Positions 37,914-47,474 of a DNA stretch of 64,000 bases are shown here, piece by piece. The stretch is from Streptomyces sp. MUM 2J (GTDB lineage Bacteria; Actinomycetota; Actinomycetes; Streptomycetales; Streptomycetaceae). The notes below the pieces were generated by a model that did no database searches, had not been told where the DNA came from, and saw only the letters and a list, made by a program, of their open reading frames with translations. The stretch is from the NCBI RefSeq assembly GCF_022414535.1, contig NZ_JADWYM010000013.1, positions 87,190 through 151,189 of the forward strand. The letters run 5' to 3'. Position numbers and translations under genes: made by a program. Positions within the stretch are counted from its first letter, which is position 1. Each line of letters starts with the position of its first letter.

Positions 37914-38783
37914 TCACTCCTCGACCGTGAGCCCCTTGCGCAGTCTCACCAGGGTCCGGGTGAGCAGGCGGGAGACGTGCATCTGGGAGATGCCCAGTTC
38001 CTCGCCGATCTCCGACTGGGTCATCCCCGCGACGAACCGGAGGGAGAGGATCTTCCGGTCGCGGGGCGGGAGTTCGGCGATCAGCGGCTTCAACGACTCC
38101 ACGTACTCGATCCCTTCGAGCCCGTGGTCCTCGTACCCGATGCGGTCGGCGAGGGCGCCCTCCGCGTCGTCCTCCTCCGGCTGCGCGTCCAGGGAGGAGG
38201 CGGTGTAGGCGTTGGAGGCGGCCATGCCCTCCACCACCTCGTCGTTGCTGAGGCCCAGGCGCTCGGCCAGTTCCGTGACCGTGGGGGCGCGGTCCAGCTG
38301 CTGGGCCAGCTCGTCGCCGGCCTTCGCCAGGTCCAGGCGCAGTTCCTGAAGTCGGCGCGGTACGCGCACGGACCACGAGGTGTCGCGGAAGAAGCGCTTG
38401 ATCTCGCCGATGATGGTCGGCATCGCGAAGGTGGGGAACTCCACGCCACGGGAGAGCTCGAAGCGGTCGATCGCCTTGATGAGGCCGATCGTGCCGACCT
38501 GGACGATGTCCTCCATCGGCTCGCTGCGGGAGCGGAAGCGGGAGGCGGCGAACTTGACCAGGGCGAGGTTCAGCTCGACGAGCGTGTTGCGGACGTACGC
38601 GTACTCGTGGGTCCCTTCCTCAAGGGACTCGAGCCGCTCGAAGAGGGTCTTGGACAGGGCCCGGGCGTCCACGGGGCCCACCTCGTCGAAGGGGGGTATC
38701 TCCGGAAGACCGGCAAGAATGTCGTCCGCTGGGGGTGTCGACGTCGCTGTACGGGTATGCGAGGCGTCGAGCCGGGGTGACAT
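37914..38783 (-). CDS. sigI: RNA polymerase sigma factor SigI (SigB/SigF family)
   Basis: 289 residues. Region 2 (about 60-130, with E-D-I-V-Q-V-G-T-I-G-L-I-K-A-I-D-R-F) is followed by region 3 (S-W-S-V-R-V-P-R-R-L-Q-E-L) and region 4 (L-P-P-R-D-R-K-I-L-S-L-R-F, then M-T-Q-S-E-I-G-E-E-L-G-I-S-Q-M-H-V-S-R). This is the stress-sigma group controlled by partner switching. The ATG at 38783 is chosen because GGAGG lies 5 nt upstream. It is divergent from arsI and prsI; SigI of S. coelicolor, in the same arrangement, responds to osmotic stress. Confidence 0.9.
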   Translation of the reverse strand: MSPRLDASHTRTATSTPPADDILAGLPEIPPFDEVGPVDARALSKTLFERLESLEEGTHEYAYVRNTLVELNLALVKFAASRFRSRSEPMEDIVQVGTIGLIKAIDRFELSRGVEFPTFAMPTIIGEIKRFFRDTSWSVRVPRRLQELRLDLAKAGDELAQQLDRAPTVTELAERLGLSNDEVVEGMAASNAYTASSLDAQPEEDDAEGALADRIGYEDHGLEGIEYVESLKPLIAELPPRDRKILSLRFVAGMTQSEIGEELGISQMHVSRLLTRTLVRLRKGLTVEE

Positions 38784-39030
38784 GATGTCCTCCATCGTTC
38801 TCGGCATATGGCTGCCGAAGCCGGTACGTGCACTGCGGTGTGCGGCGCCTCCAAAGCCGGCCGTGTCGGGTACGTGTCCCTACTAGCCCTACCCGCTTCC
38901 CCGAGCCCGCCGCAAGTGCGATACGTGCGGAAATGTCCGTTTGTGGGTGGTTGTTCGGCTGTTGAGGCGCGCACAGAAGGCGTATGTTCGAGGGCGTCAG
39001 TAAGGCATGACCTCGGGAGAGAGAGACGGC

Positions 39031-39612
39031 ATGGACCGCGGGACGGTCGGCAGTGCACAGTCGGGCCGGCTTCTGGTGGAGGTGCGGGAAGAGGGCTCCA
39101 GTGCCGTCGTGACCGCCGCGGGTGAACTCGATCACCACACCGCCGAGCTGCTCAGTGAACCGCTCGACGCGTGTCTCGCCAAGGGCTTCAGCCGCCTGGT
39201 CGTGGACTGCACCCGGCTCGACTTCTGTGACTCCACCGGCCTCAACGTCCTCCTCGGCGCCCGCCTGAAGGCGGAGGCGGCCGGGGGCGGTGTCCATCTG
39301 GCGGGCATGCAGCCCGTGGTGGCCAGGGTGTTCGAGATCACCGGGGCCGAGCTGGTCTTCACCGTCCACGACACCGTCGAGGCCGCCCTGGCGGAGGGCT
39401 CCGGCGGGACGGACGGCACATCCGGGGCCGAGGAGGCCTCCGGGTCCGGGGCGCTCACCCGGTCCCCCGGGACACGCGAGAGCCCCGGGGGACGGGAGGA
39501 TCCCGGTGGAACGGGCCAGGAATCCCCGCAGGAACCGAAGAGCCCCGGGGGCGGGCGGACGTCCGCGCCCCGCACGGCCGGCGAGGACACAGAAGCCGAT
39601 GAGGCCGACTGA
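39031..39612 (+). CDS. arsI: anti-sigma factor antagonist ArsI (STAS domain)
   Basis: 193 residues. The STAS domain (about 8-115) contains the D-C-T-R-L-D-F-C-D-S-T-G-L-N motif with the phosphorylatable Ser. The remaining 75 residues are a Gly/Ser/Pro/Glu-rich tail not seen in typical BldG-like antagonists. When unphosphorylated it should bind PrsI and free SigI. The ATG at 39031 has a GAGAG-type site 5 nt upstream; an in-frame ATG at 39007 is an alternative. Confidence 0.85.
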   Translation: MDRGTVGSAQSGRLLVEVREEGSSAVVTAAGELDHHTAELLSEPLDACLAKGFSRLVVDCTRLDFCDSTGLNVLLGARLKAEAAGGGVHLAGMQPVVARVFEITGAELVFTVHDTVEAALAEGSGGTDGTSGAEEASGSGALTRSPGTRESPGGREDPGGTGQESPQEPKSPGGGRTSAPRTAGEDTEADEAD

Positions 39613-39829
39613 ACGGTCCCGCACCCCGGCGGCGCGCCCCGTCCCCCGTCCCGGGCGGCGCGCCGCCCGCATTCCCCACGACCCGTGCCGTCCCGCACGA
39701 CGCACCGAACCAAGGGGTGTTCCCTTCGTCCGGTCGGGCAGGAGACATCCTGGACCACTGTCGGTCCACGACGTCATGACGTCACGACTTTTCCGTCCTG
39801 AACTGGTGAATCGGTGAGGTGAAGCGCTG

Positions 39830-40309
39830 ATGAGCACCACCCGGCCCTACTCGCCGGGCTCCCCCGAGCCCAGCGGCGGCGCTTCCGGCACGTCGACGGG
39901 CCGTCAGGTTCGCACGCTGAGCCTTGAGGGCCAGAGCGGTGTCGTGCCGCTCGCCCGGGACTTCGCCCGGCAGGCGCTGTACGCGTGGGGCTGGCTGCCC
40001 GCGGCCACCGCCGACCAGCGCGCCGCGGCCGAGGACGTCCTGCTCGTCGTCTCCGAGCTCGTCACCAACGCCTGCCTGCACGCCGAGGGCCCGGAAGCCA
40101 TGAAGATCGCCTGCGACAAGAAGGTGATCCGCATCGAGGTCTCCGACCACGGCACGGGCCACCCCGCACCCCGCACCCCGCACCGCGCAGGCCGCCCCGG
40201 CGGCCACGGCATGTTCATCGTGCAGCGGCTGTGCCTGGACTGGGGCGTCGTGCGGACGCCCGGCATGGCCGGCAAGACCGTCTGGGCCGAACTGGGCGCG
40301 CCGGCCTAG
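39830..40309 (+). CDS. prsI: anti-sigma factor PrsI (RsbW-like HATPase)
   Basis: 159 residues of the GHKL ATPase fold. The N-box is V-V-S-E-L-V-T-N-A-C-L-H-A, the G1 box V-S-D-H-G-T-G, and the G2 box R-P-G-G-H-G-M-F-I-V. It is expected to bind SigI and to phosphorylate the Ser of ArsI. Start ATG, 217 nt after arsI, with GGTGAGGTGAAG just upstream, so it may have its own promoter. It belongs to the sigI partner-switching set. Confidence 0.88.
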   Translation: MSTTRPYSPGSPEPSGGASGTSTGRQVRTLSLEGQSGVVPLARDFARQALYAWGWLPAATADQRAAAEDVLLVVSELVTNACLHAEGPEAMKIACDKKVIRIEVSDHGTGHPAPRTPHRAGRPGGHGMFIVQRLCLDWGVVRTPGMAGKTVWAELGAPA

Positions 40310-40642
40310 CCCGCGCGCCCCTCACCCCCTCCCGCATGCGTGTCGGATCCCCGGAGATCCGGCGCGCGCTGTCTTCCCCGCCGGCTCTCGCGCCTGCACC
40401 CCCGCACGATCCCCGACAGGCTGCCAGATGCGTTTTGACGCCCCGTCAGGCGCGCTGGGCTGCCGGGCGGTGCGGCATCCGTGCGGCGCCCGCCCCGCCC
40501 ATGCCCGGCGGGCCGCCCGTCCAGTGCTGAGGGCAGCCTCCGCGCCGTGGGCGCCGCTGCTCCGTGCCGGGCGTGGGGCGGGCTGTTACGGGGACGGGGT
40601 CGGGGCGGCCGGGTCGGGGCCGGGAGCGGACACGGAGAACGC

Positions 40643-40683
40643 GCTGGGGGCCACCGCATCCTCCTGATGCGGTGGCCCCCAGC
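40643..40683. terminator. perfect 17-bp stem-loop
   Basis: GCTGGGGGCCACCGCAT (40643-40659), 7-nt loop, and its exact complement at 40667-40683. It lies between the plus-strand prsI and the minus-strand peptide transporter; no T tract on the plus side. The rest of the 506-nt gap (40310-40815) shows no gene. Confidence 0.8.
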
Positions 40684-40815
40684 GGGCCGCTCCGGGCGGC
40701 GGGCGGCGGGCCGGGCGCGCCGTCTGGGTTGCCCGGCCCGGAAGGGCGCGGGGAACCGCGCGACCGGCCACGCCGGCGCCGCCCACGGCGCATCGCGCCG
40801 CCTGCGGCGGCGTGC

Positions 40816-42321
40816 TCAGTGCACGTCGCCCATGAGGCCGTTGACCTTCCTGCGGTACATCCACACCGCCGCACCGGCGAGGACGGCGAGCGCGGCCTCC
40901 AGGGCGACGAAGCCGGTCCGGTCGAGGTCGACCCCGCCGACGGCCGGGTTGGACACCAGCGCGGTGATCGAGTCGCCCGCGGTGACCGCGAGGAACCACA
41001 CGCCCATCATCTGCGAGGCGTACTTCCTCGGCGCCATCTTCGTCGTCACCGAAAGGCCCACCGGCGACAGCGTCAGCTCGGCCACGGTCTGCACGAAGTA
41101 GACGGCGACCAGCCACATCGCCGCGGCCTTGTGACCGCCCCCGGAGATCGACAGCGGGGCCAGGAAGAGGAAGAACGACGCGCCGATCAGCACCAGTCCG
41201 GAGGAGAACTTCACGATCGTGCTCGGCTCCTTGCCGCGCCGGTTCAGCCACAGCCACATCCAGGCGAAGAGGGGCGCCAGAGCCATGATCATGACCGGGT
41301 TGACCGACTGGTACCAGGAGACCGGGAACTCCCAGCCGAGGACCGAGTTCTCGGCCTTGCCGTCGGCGAACAGCGACAGCGTCGAACCACCCTGGTCGTA
41401 GATCATCCAGAAGATCGCGGCGGCGACGAAGAACCAGACGTACGCCCGGACCTTGGACCGTTCGGCGCCGTCCAGGTCCTTGTCCCGCAGGATGCGGCCG
41501 ATGACCAGGATCGGCACGATCAGGCCGACGAGGGTGAGCGGGATCAGAGCCCAGTTCAGGGTGAAGTGGCCGCTGAAACCGACGGCGCCGTAGAAGACCG
41601 CGGCGACGGCCAGCCAGAGCAGGCCCCTGCGCAGCGTGGCGGCCTTCTCCTGGGCCGACAGCGGGGTGGGGACGACGTGGCTCTCCTCGCTCAGGTGGCG
41701 GCTGCCGAGCAGGTACTGGGCCAGACCCAGGGCCATGCCGAGCGCGGCCAGCGCGAAGCCGAAGTGCCAGTTGACGTTCTCGCCGACGGTGCCGATGATC
41801 AGCGGCGCGGCGAAGGCGCCCAGGTTGATGCCGATGTAGAAGAGGGTGAAGCCACCGTCGCGGCGCGGATCCTCGGGGCCCTTGTAGAGGTGGCCGACCA
41901 TCGTGGAGATGTTGGCCTTGAGCAGGCCCGAGCCGAGGGCGACGAGACCGAGGCCGGCGAAGAAGGTCGCGGCTGACGGAAGAGCCAGGCACAGGTGGCC
42001 GAGCATGATGATCAGGCCTGAGACGGCGACCGTCCTGCGGGGGCCGAGCAGACGGTCCGCGACCCAGCCGCCGGGAAGGGCGAGCAGGTACACGAGGGAC
42101 ACGTAGACCGAGTAGATCGCGGTCGCGGTGCCCATCCCCAGGTGCAGGCCGCTCGGGGCCACCAGGTACAGGGGGAGAAGGGCTCGCATGCCGTAGTAGG
42201 AGAAGCGCTCCCACATCTCGGTCATGAAGAGGGTGGCCAGGCCGCGGGGGTGGCCGAAGAAGGTCTTCTCGGAGCCGGGGGTGCCCGGGTGGACCGAGTC
42301 CTTCGTCAGGCTGGACGCCAT
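40816..42321 (-). CDS. POT/PTR family proton-dependent oligopeptide transporter
   Basis: 501-residue membrane protein of the MFS superfamily importing di- and tripeptides with protons. The N-terminal E-M-W-E-R-F-S-Y-Y-G-M-R-A segment is the ExxERFxYYG signature, then G-G-W-V-A-D-R-L-L-G-x-R and the PTR2-type F-Y-I-G-I-N-L-G-A motif. About 12-14 hydrophobic helices are evident. The ATG at 42321 has AAGGA upstream. It is monocistronic, divergent from a two-component system that might control it (inference). Confidence 0.93.
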   Translation of the reverse strand: MASSLTKDSVHPGTPGSEKTFFGHPRGLATLFMTEMWERFSYYGMRALLPLYLVAPSGLHLGMGTATAIYSVYVSLVYLLALPGGWVADRLLGPRRTVAVSGLIIMLGHLCLALPSAATFFAGLGLVALGSGLLKANISTMVGHLYKGPEDPRRDGGFTLFYIGINLGAFAAPLIIGTVGENVNWHFGFALAALGMALGLAQYLLGSRHLSEESHVVPTPLSAQEKAATLRRGLLWLAVAAVFYGAVGFSGHFTLNWALIPLTLVGLIVPILVIGRILRDKDLDGAERSKVRAYVWFFVAAAIFWMIYDQGGSTLSLFADGKAENSVLGWEFPVSWYQSVNPVMIMALAPLFAWMWLWLNRRGKEPSTIVKFSSGLVLIGASFFLFLAPLSISGGGHKAAAMWLVAVYFVQTVAELTLSPVGLSVTTKMAPRKYASQMMGVWFLAVTAGDSITALVSNPAVGGVDLDRTGFVALEAALAVLAGAAVWMYRRKVNGLMGDVH

Positions 42322-42839
42322 GGTCGTTCCTTGCTGGTCGGGACGCGCGGCGGAGCGTTGCGCGCCCGGTGGGGGGCAGCCGGCACCGGCACGTCGGCCC
42401 GTCCGCCCCCACGCCCGAGGGGAGTCCGCTCCGGATCGCGGAGCGGGGACGGTGACCACCGGGATCCACGCCTCGGCGCACGTCGGCGCGCCAGGCCCGG
42501 CCACAGGTCATTCCTTTCAGGGCCGGGGGGAGCCGGCCCGCACACAAAGAGGACCTTCGGCGTCAAGTCGTCGCCAAAGGTCCCCGCGGTGCTACAGGCG
42601 TTGGTTCACCATACGGCAGGACAGTGCCTGATATGGAAGGACTTGAGATATGGATCACAGGTGATCATGGAGCTGTGGGCCACCTTTCGAAGGTCCCTGA
42701 CAGGATGACACCACCCCTTGCAGGTCCGGACCATTCGCCGGTGTGTGTCGGCGGGAAAAATGCACCGGTTCGTCCTGGGTAAGAACCGCTCGCAGTGATC
42801 ACACCCCGGCGCCATTGCGGGGCGGACTACCATCACCAC
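42322..42839. other. divergent intergenic region upstream of the two-component system
   Basis: 518 nt without a supported gene. It contains an 11/12-bp inverted repeat (GGACCTTCGGCG at 42551-42562, CGCCAAAGGTCC at 42572-42583) and the -10 box TACCAT (42828-42833) 6 nt before the regulator's ATG. Confidence 0.5.
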
Positions 42840-43517
42840 ATGACCCGTGTACTGCTCGCCGAGGACGACGCGTCCATCTCGGAGCCGCTGGCCCGCGCAC
42901 TGCGCCGGGAAGGGTACGAGGTCGAGGTGCGCGAGGACGGCCCCGCCGCGCTCGACGCCGGAATGCAGGGTGGCGTCGACCTCGTCGTGCTGGACCTCGG
43001 TCTGCCCGGCATGGACGGGCTGGAGGTCGCCCGCAGGCTGCGCGCCGACGGCCATACCGTGCCCATCCTCATCCTGACCGCCCGCGCCGACGAGGTGGAC
43101 ACCGTCGTCGGCCTGGACGCGGGCGCCGACGACTACGTCACCAAGCCCTTCCGCCTCGCCGAGCTGCTCGCCCGCGTCCGGGCCCTGCTGCGGCGCGGCG
43201 CGGCGGAGCCGCAGCAGCCGCCCGCGACCCACGGCGTGCGCATCGACGTCGAGTCGCACCGCGCCTGGATGGGCGACGAGGAACTCCAGCTCACCGCCAA
43301 GGAGTTCGACCTGCTGCGGGTGCTCGTGCGCGACGCCGGCCGGGTCGTCACCCGCGACCAGCTGATGCGCGAGGTGTGGGACACCACCTGGTGGTCCTCG
43401 ACCAAGACCCTCGACATGCACATCTCCTGGCTGCGCAAGAAGCTCGGCGACGACGCGGCGAACCCCCGCTACATCGCCACGGTTCGAGGCGTGGGCTTCC
43501 GCTTCGAGAAGAGCTGA
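42840..43517 (+). CDS. OmpR-family response regulator
   Basis: 225 residues. The receiver domain (1-118) has the acidic pair E8-D9-D10, phosphoacceptor Asp52 in V-L-D-L-G-L-P-G-M-D-G, and Lys102 in T-K-P-F. The DNA-binding winged helix (about 128-225) contains L-T-A-K-E-F-D-L-L. The ATG at 42840 has no Shine-Dalgarno but TACCAT lies 6 nt upstream, which points to a leaderless mRNA. The kinase gene follows after 23 nt. Confidence 0.93.
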   Translation: MTRVLLAEDDASISEPLARALRREGYEVEVREDGPAALDAGMQGGVDLVVLDLGLPGMDGLEVARRLRADGHTVPILILTARADEVDTVVGLDAGADDYVTKPFRLAELLARVRALLRRGAAEPQQPPATHGVRIDVESHRAWMGDEELQLTAKEFDLLRVLVRDAGRVVTRDQLMREVWDTTWWSSTKTLDMHISWLRKKLGDDAANPRYIATVRGVGFRFEKS

Positions 43518-43540
43518 GCCACCACCCCGGGTAAGAGGAC

Positions 43541-44815
43541 ATGCGCCGCCGTCTCATCCAGTCCACACTCGCCGTCGTCCTGGTCGTGATCGCCGTCTTC
43601 GGGGTCTCGCTCGTGATCGTCGAGACCCGCACCATCAGCAACAGCGCCCAGGAGCGCGTCGACCTGGAGGCCCTGCGGCTCGCCAGCATCGTCGACAGCC
43701 GGCTGCTGAGCAGCGAGGAGGTCACCGCCGAGATCCTGGGCGGGCAGGTCACCGAGGAGCGCTACGCCGTGGTGCGGATGCCCGGGAAGCCACCCATCGA
43801 GGTCGGCACCCGGCCCACCGGCGAGGTCATCCGTTCCCGGGAGGCCATGGGCGACCAGGGCGAGACCGTCGTGGTGGAGGAACCGCGCTCGACGGTGACC
43901 GAGGAGGTCGGCCGCACCCTGCTGATCATCGGCCTGGTGGCGCTGCTCGCGGTGATCGCCGCCGTGCTCCTCGCCATCCGCCAGGCCAGCCGCCTCGCCT
44001 CCCCGCTCACCGACCTCGCCGAGACCGCCGAACGCCTCGGCTCCGGCGACCCCCGGCCGCGGCACAAGCGGTACGGCGTCCCCGAGCTCGACCGGGTCGC
44101 CGATGTGCTGGACGCCTCGGCCGAGCGCATCGCCCGGATGCTCACCGCCGAGCGGAGGCTGGCCGCCGACGCGTCCCACCAGCTGCGCACGCCGCTGACC
44201 GCGTTGTCGATGCGGCTGGAGGAGATCACCCTCACCGACGACCCGGACACGGTGAAGGACGAGGCGAACGTCGCCCTGGGCCAGGTGGAGCGGCTCACGG
44301 ACGTCGTCGAACGCCTGCTGACCAACTCCCGCGACCCGCGCAACGGCTCCGCGGTCACCTTCGACCTCGACGAGGTCCTCCAGCAGCAGATCGCTGAGTG
44401 GCGCCCCGCCTACCGCAGCGCCGGCCGTGCCATCGTCAGCTCCGGCAAGCGGCACCTGCACGCCGTGGGCACCCCGGGTGCGGTCGCGCAGGTCCTGGCG
44501 GCGCTGATCGAGAACTCCCTGATGCACGGCGGCGGCACGGTGGCGCTGCGCACCCGCGTCACCGGCAACCAGGCGGTCGTCGAGGTCACCGACGAGGGCC
44601 CCGGCGTCCCCGCCGACCTGGGCGCGCGGATCTTCGAGCGCACGATCAGCGGGCGCAACTCCACGGGCATCGGTCTGGCCGTCGCCCGTGACCTCGCCGA
44701 GGCGGACGGAGGCCGCCTGGAGCTGTTGCAGACCAAACCGGCCGTCTTCGGGCTCTTCCTCTCCCGCACACCCCCGGCGAAGAAGACACCGGACGACGCA
44801 CCGACCGTCCGGTAG
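43541..44815 (+). CDS. sensor histidine kinase
   Basis: 424 residues. Two transmembrane helices (about 7-28 and 125-147) enclose a roughly 95-residue extracytoplasmic sensor part. A HAMP domain follows, then the H-box A-S-H-Q-L-R-T-P-L with His213, N-box I-E-N-S-L-M-H-G, G1 D-E-G-P-G-V-P, and G2 G-I-G-L-A-V-A-R. It is the partner of the upstream response regulator. ATG start with GAGGAC upstream. The signal is unknown. Confidence 0.93.
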   Translation: MRRRLIQSTLAVVLVVIAVFGVSLVIVETRTISNSAQERVDLEALRLASIVDSRLLSSEEVTAEILGGQVTEERYAVVRMPGKPPIEVGTRPTGEVIRSREAMGDQGETVVVEEPRSTVTEEVGRTLLIIGLVALLAVIAAVLLAIRQASRLASPLTDLAETAERLGSGDPRPRHKRYGVPELDRVADVLDASAERIARMLTAERRLAADASHQLRTPLTALSMRLEEITLTDDPDTVKDEANVALGQVERLTDVVERLLTNSRDPRNGSAVTFDLDEVLQQQIAEWRPAYRSAGRAIVSSGKRHLHAVGTPGAVAQVLAALIENSLMHGGGTVALRTRVTGNQAVVEVTDEGPGVPADLGARIFERTISGRNSTGIGLAVARDLAEADGGRLELLQTKPAVFGLFLSRTPPAKKTPDDAPTVR

Positions 44816-44880
44816 CCGTTCGGGCGGTCCGAGACCGGCGGGCCGCCGTCACGGGGCCGGAGAGCCGGCCGCCGGGTGGA

Positions 44881-45417
44881 TCAGACCCACTGGCGGGGCC
44901 GCACCGGCTCCGCCTCCTCCAGCAGCGCGTCCGCGCCGTCCGCAAGGCTCGCCACCGGCCCCGGCCGGTCGGGTACGGCCCTCGGGTCCGGCGCCGGAAG
45001 CGCCCGGAACACCCAGGTCCGGTAGGACCAGAAGCGGAACAGCGTCGCCACGGCGATGCCGAGGAACTTGAAGACGTTGCTCTGGAGCGGGCTGTCCCAG
45101 CCCAAGCCGTACGTCGCCGCGTACAGCAGCCCGTTCTCGATCACCAGGCCCACCACGCTGAACAGCAGGAACAGCGACAGTTCCCTGGTACGGCCGCTCT
45201 TGTCGCGGTCGCGGTAGGTGAAGTACCGGAAACCCAGGTAGTTGAAGATGATCGCGACGACGGTCGCGACGATGCTGGCCCGCACCACCGGCAGCTCGGT
45301 CACGTTCCGCACCAGGTTGAAGACGCCGAGGTTCACCAGCAGCCCGGCGCCTCCGACAGCGCCGAACCTGGCAGCCTCGTGCACGAGGCGGCGCAGCCCT
45401 GAGGTACCACGTCCCAT
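44881..45417 (-). CDS. GtrA family membrane protein
   Basis: 178 residues with four hydrophobic helices, the GtrA/DPMS topology, including R-F-G-A-V-G-G-A-G-L-L-V-N near the start and F-K-F-L-G-I-A-V-A-T-L-F-R-F-W near the end. GtrA proteins help move polyprenyl-linked sugars across the membrane for cell-wall polysaccharides. The start is uncertain: the ATG at 45417 is used, but the frame continues to an ATG at 45462 that would add 15 residues including a TTA leucine codon. No glycosyltransferase gene is adjacent. Confidence 0.82.
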   Translation of the reverse strand: MGRGTSGLRRLVHEAARFGAVGGAGLLVNLGVFNLVRNVTELPVVRASIVATVVAIIFNYLGFRYFTYRDRDKSGRTRELSLFLLFSVVGLVIENGLLYAATYGLGWDSPLQSNVFKFLGIAVATLFRFWSYRTWVFRALPAPDPRAVPDRPGPVASLADGADALLEEAEPVRPRQWV

Positions 45418-45801
45418 GGGCGAGCAAGCCCCCGTCCTTAACGGTTTCGTCAACCCAGCCATGCTAACCACCCCCGTCCTCGGGCGCGGGTTCTGCGCTC
45501 GCACCCGGCCGGTCGAAGCAGCAGGGTCCACCGCCCGGGTCCCCCGTCGTCCGGCCCCGACACCCGGGGCGGGCGAAGCCCGGCGCACCGGCCGGAAGCG
45601 GCCGGAGAACCGCAGGTGACGGCGGGGCGTGGCGGGGCCCGGCGCCGGTGACGGCGGGTGACCCGGGGATGACCGGGGGCCGAGCCCGGGAACGGGCGGC
45701 GAGCGGGGCGCGGACACGGGAGTCAGGCGCGGGGCGGCGGGGGGAACCGGCGGGAACCGGCCGGAAACCGGTGGGTGCCGGGCTGCCGATACCCTGGGAG
45801 C
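45418..45801. other. divergent gap between the GtrA gene and purK
   Basis: 384 nt, no supported gene. The right half repeats GGGAACCGGC-like units (45739-45772). TACCCT at 45790-45795 is a probable -10 box exactly 6 nt before the purK GTG. Confidence 0.45.
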
Positions 45802-46941
45802 GTGACGTTCCCGGTAGTCGGCATGGTCGGCGGTGGCCAGCTCGCTCGTATGACACACGAGGCGGGCATCCCGCTGGGCATCAGGTTCAAGCTCCTCAGT
45901 GACACTCCTCAGGATTCCGCGGCACAGGTCGTGAACGATGTCGTCGTCGGCGACTATCGCGACCTGGACACGCTGCGCGCCTTCGCACGCGGCTGCGACG
46001 TGATCACCTTCGATCACGAGCACGTTCCGACCGAGCACCTCAGGGCCCTGGAGGCGGACGGCATTCCCGTGCGCCCCGGGCCCGATGCGCTCGTCCACGC
46101 CCAGGACAAGGGTGTGATGCGGGCCGGGCTCGACGCGATCGGCATCCCCTGCCCACGGCACAGGATCGTCTCGGATCCCGCCGACGTGGCGGCCTTCGCC
46201 GCAGAGGGCGACGGCTTCCCGGTCGTCCTGAAGACCGTGCGCGGCGGGTACGACGGAAAGGGCGTGTGGGTCGTCCGCTCCGCGGAGGAGGCCGCCGAGC
46301 CGTTCCGGGCGGGCGTCCCGGTCCTCGCCGAGGAGAAGGTCGACTACGTCCGCGAGCTCGCCGCCAACGTCGTGCGCTCCCCGCACGGCCAGGCCGTGGC
46401 CTACCCGGTGGTGGAGTCGCAGCAGGTCGACGGCGTCTGCGACACGGTGATCGCGCCCGCCCCCGACCTCGACGACGAGCTGGCCCTGAAGGCCGAGCAG
46501 ATGGCCCTGACCATCGCCGGGGAACTCGGCGTCGTCGGCCACCTCGCCGTCGAGCTGTTCCAGACCCGCGACGGCCGCGTCCTCGTCAACGAGCTGGCGA
46601 TGCGCCCGCACAACTCGGGCCACTGGACCCAGGACGGCGCGGTCACCTCGCAGTTCGCCAACCATGTCCGCGCGGTCCTCGACCTGCCTCTCGGCGACCC
46701 GCGCCCACGCGCTCCGTGGACCGTCATGGTCAACGTCCTGGGCGGCGACTTCCCCGACATGTACTCCGCGTACCTGCACTGCATGGCCCGCGACCCCCGC
46801 CTGAAGATCCACATGTACGGCAAGGACGTGAAGCCCGGCCGCAAGGTCGGCCACGTGAACACCTACGGCGACGACCTCGACGACGTGCTGGAGCGCGCCC
46901 GTCACGCTGCCGGCTACCTGAGAGGCACGATCACCGAATGA
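45802..46941 (+). CDS. purK: N5-carboxyaminoimidazole ribonucleotide synthase
   Basis: 379-residue ATP-grasp enzyme that carboxylates AIR in purine synthesis. It begins [17 protein letters not shown], the family's nucleotide-fold signature. It then shows [14 protein letters not shown]-grasp loop near 150 and the [13 protein letters not shown] motif near 265. The GTG start lacks a Shine-Dalgarno but follows TACCCT by 6 nt (probable leaderless mRNA). It overlaps purE by 4 nt. Confidence 0.95.
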   Translation: MTFPVVGMVGGGQLARMTHEAGIPLGIRFKLLSDTPQDSAAQVVNDVVVGDYRDLDTLRAFARGCDVITFDHEHVPTEHLRALEADGIPVRPGPDALVHAQDKGVMRAGLDAIGIPCPRHRIVSDPADVAAFAAEGDGFPVVLKTVRGGYDGKGVWVVRSAEEAAEPFRAGVPVLAEEKVDYVRELAANVVRSPHGQAVAYPVVESQQVDGVCDTVIAPAPDLDDELALKAEQMALTIAGELGVVGHLAVELFQTRDGRVLVNELAMRPHNSGHWTQDGAVTSQFANHVRAVLDLPLGDPRPRAPWTVMVNVLGGDFPDMYSAYLHCMARDPRLKIHMYGKDVKPGRKVGHVNTYGDDLDDVLERARHAAGYLRGTITE

Positions 46942-47474
46942 CCACCGCTGCCGGCCCCGTCGTGGGCATCGTCATGGGGTCCGACTCCGACTGGCCCGTG
47001 ATGGAGGCCGCCGCCAAGGCCCTCGACGAGTTCGAGATCGCCTACGAGGTCGACGTCGTCTCCGCGCACCGCATGCCGCGCGAGATGGTCGCCTACGGCG
47101 AGCAGGCCGCCGACCGCGGCCTGAAGGTGATCATCGCGGGGGCCGGCGGCGCGGCCCACCTGCCCGGCATGCTCGCCTCCGTCACCCCCCTGCCCGTCAT
47201 CGGCGTCCCCGTGCCGCTGAAGTACCTCGACGGCATGGACAGCCTCCTGTCCATCGTGCAGATGCCGGCCGGCGTCCCTGTGGCCACGGTCTCCGTCGCC
47301 GGCGCCCGCAACGCGGGCCTGCTCGCCGCGCGGATCCTCGCCGCCCACGACGAGGAACTGTTCACCCGGATGCGCGACTTCCAGCAGGACCTCAACGACC
47401 AGGCCACCGAGAAGGGCAAACGCCTGCGCTCCAAGGTCGACGGCGCGGGCAGCGGCTTCGGTTTCGGGAAGTGA
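46938..47474 (+). CDS. purE: N5-carboxyaminoimidazole ribonucleotide mutase
   Basis: 178 residues. The enzyme converts N5-CAIR to CAIR directly after PurK. Motifs are [12 protein letters not shown] near the start, V-S-A-H-R-M-P, and [11 protein letters not shown]. The ATG overlaps the purK stop and its own stop overlaps the dipeptidase GTG, so all three are one translational unit. Confidence 0.96.
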   Translation: MTTAAGPVVGIVMGSDSDWPVMEAAAKALDEFEIAYEVDVVSAHRMPREMVAYGEQAADRGLKVIIAGAGGAAHLPGMLASVTPLPVIGVPVPLKYLDGMDSLLSIVQMPAGVPVATVSVAGARNAGLLAARILAAHDEELFTRMRDFQQDLNDQATEKGKRLRSKVDGAGSGFGFGK

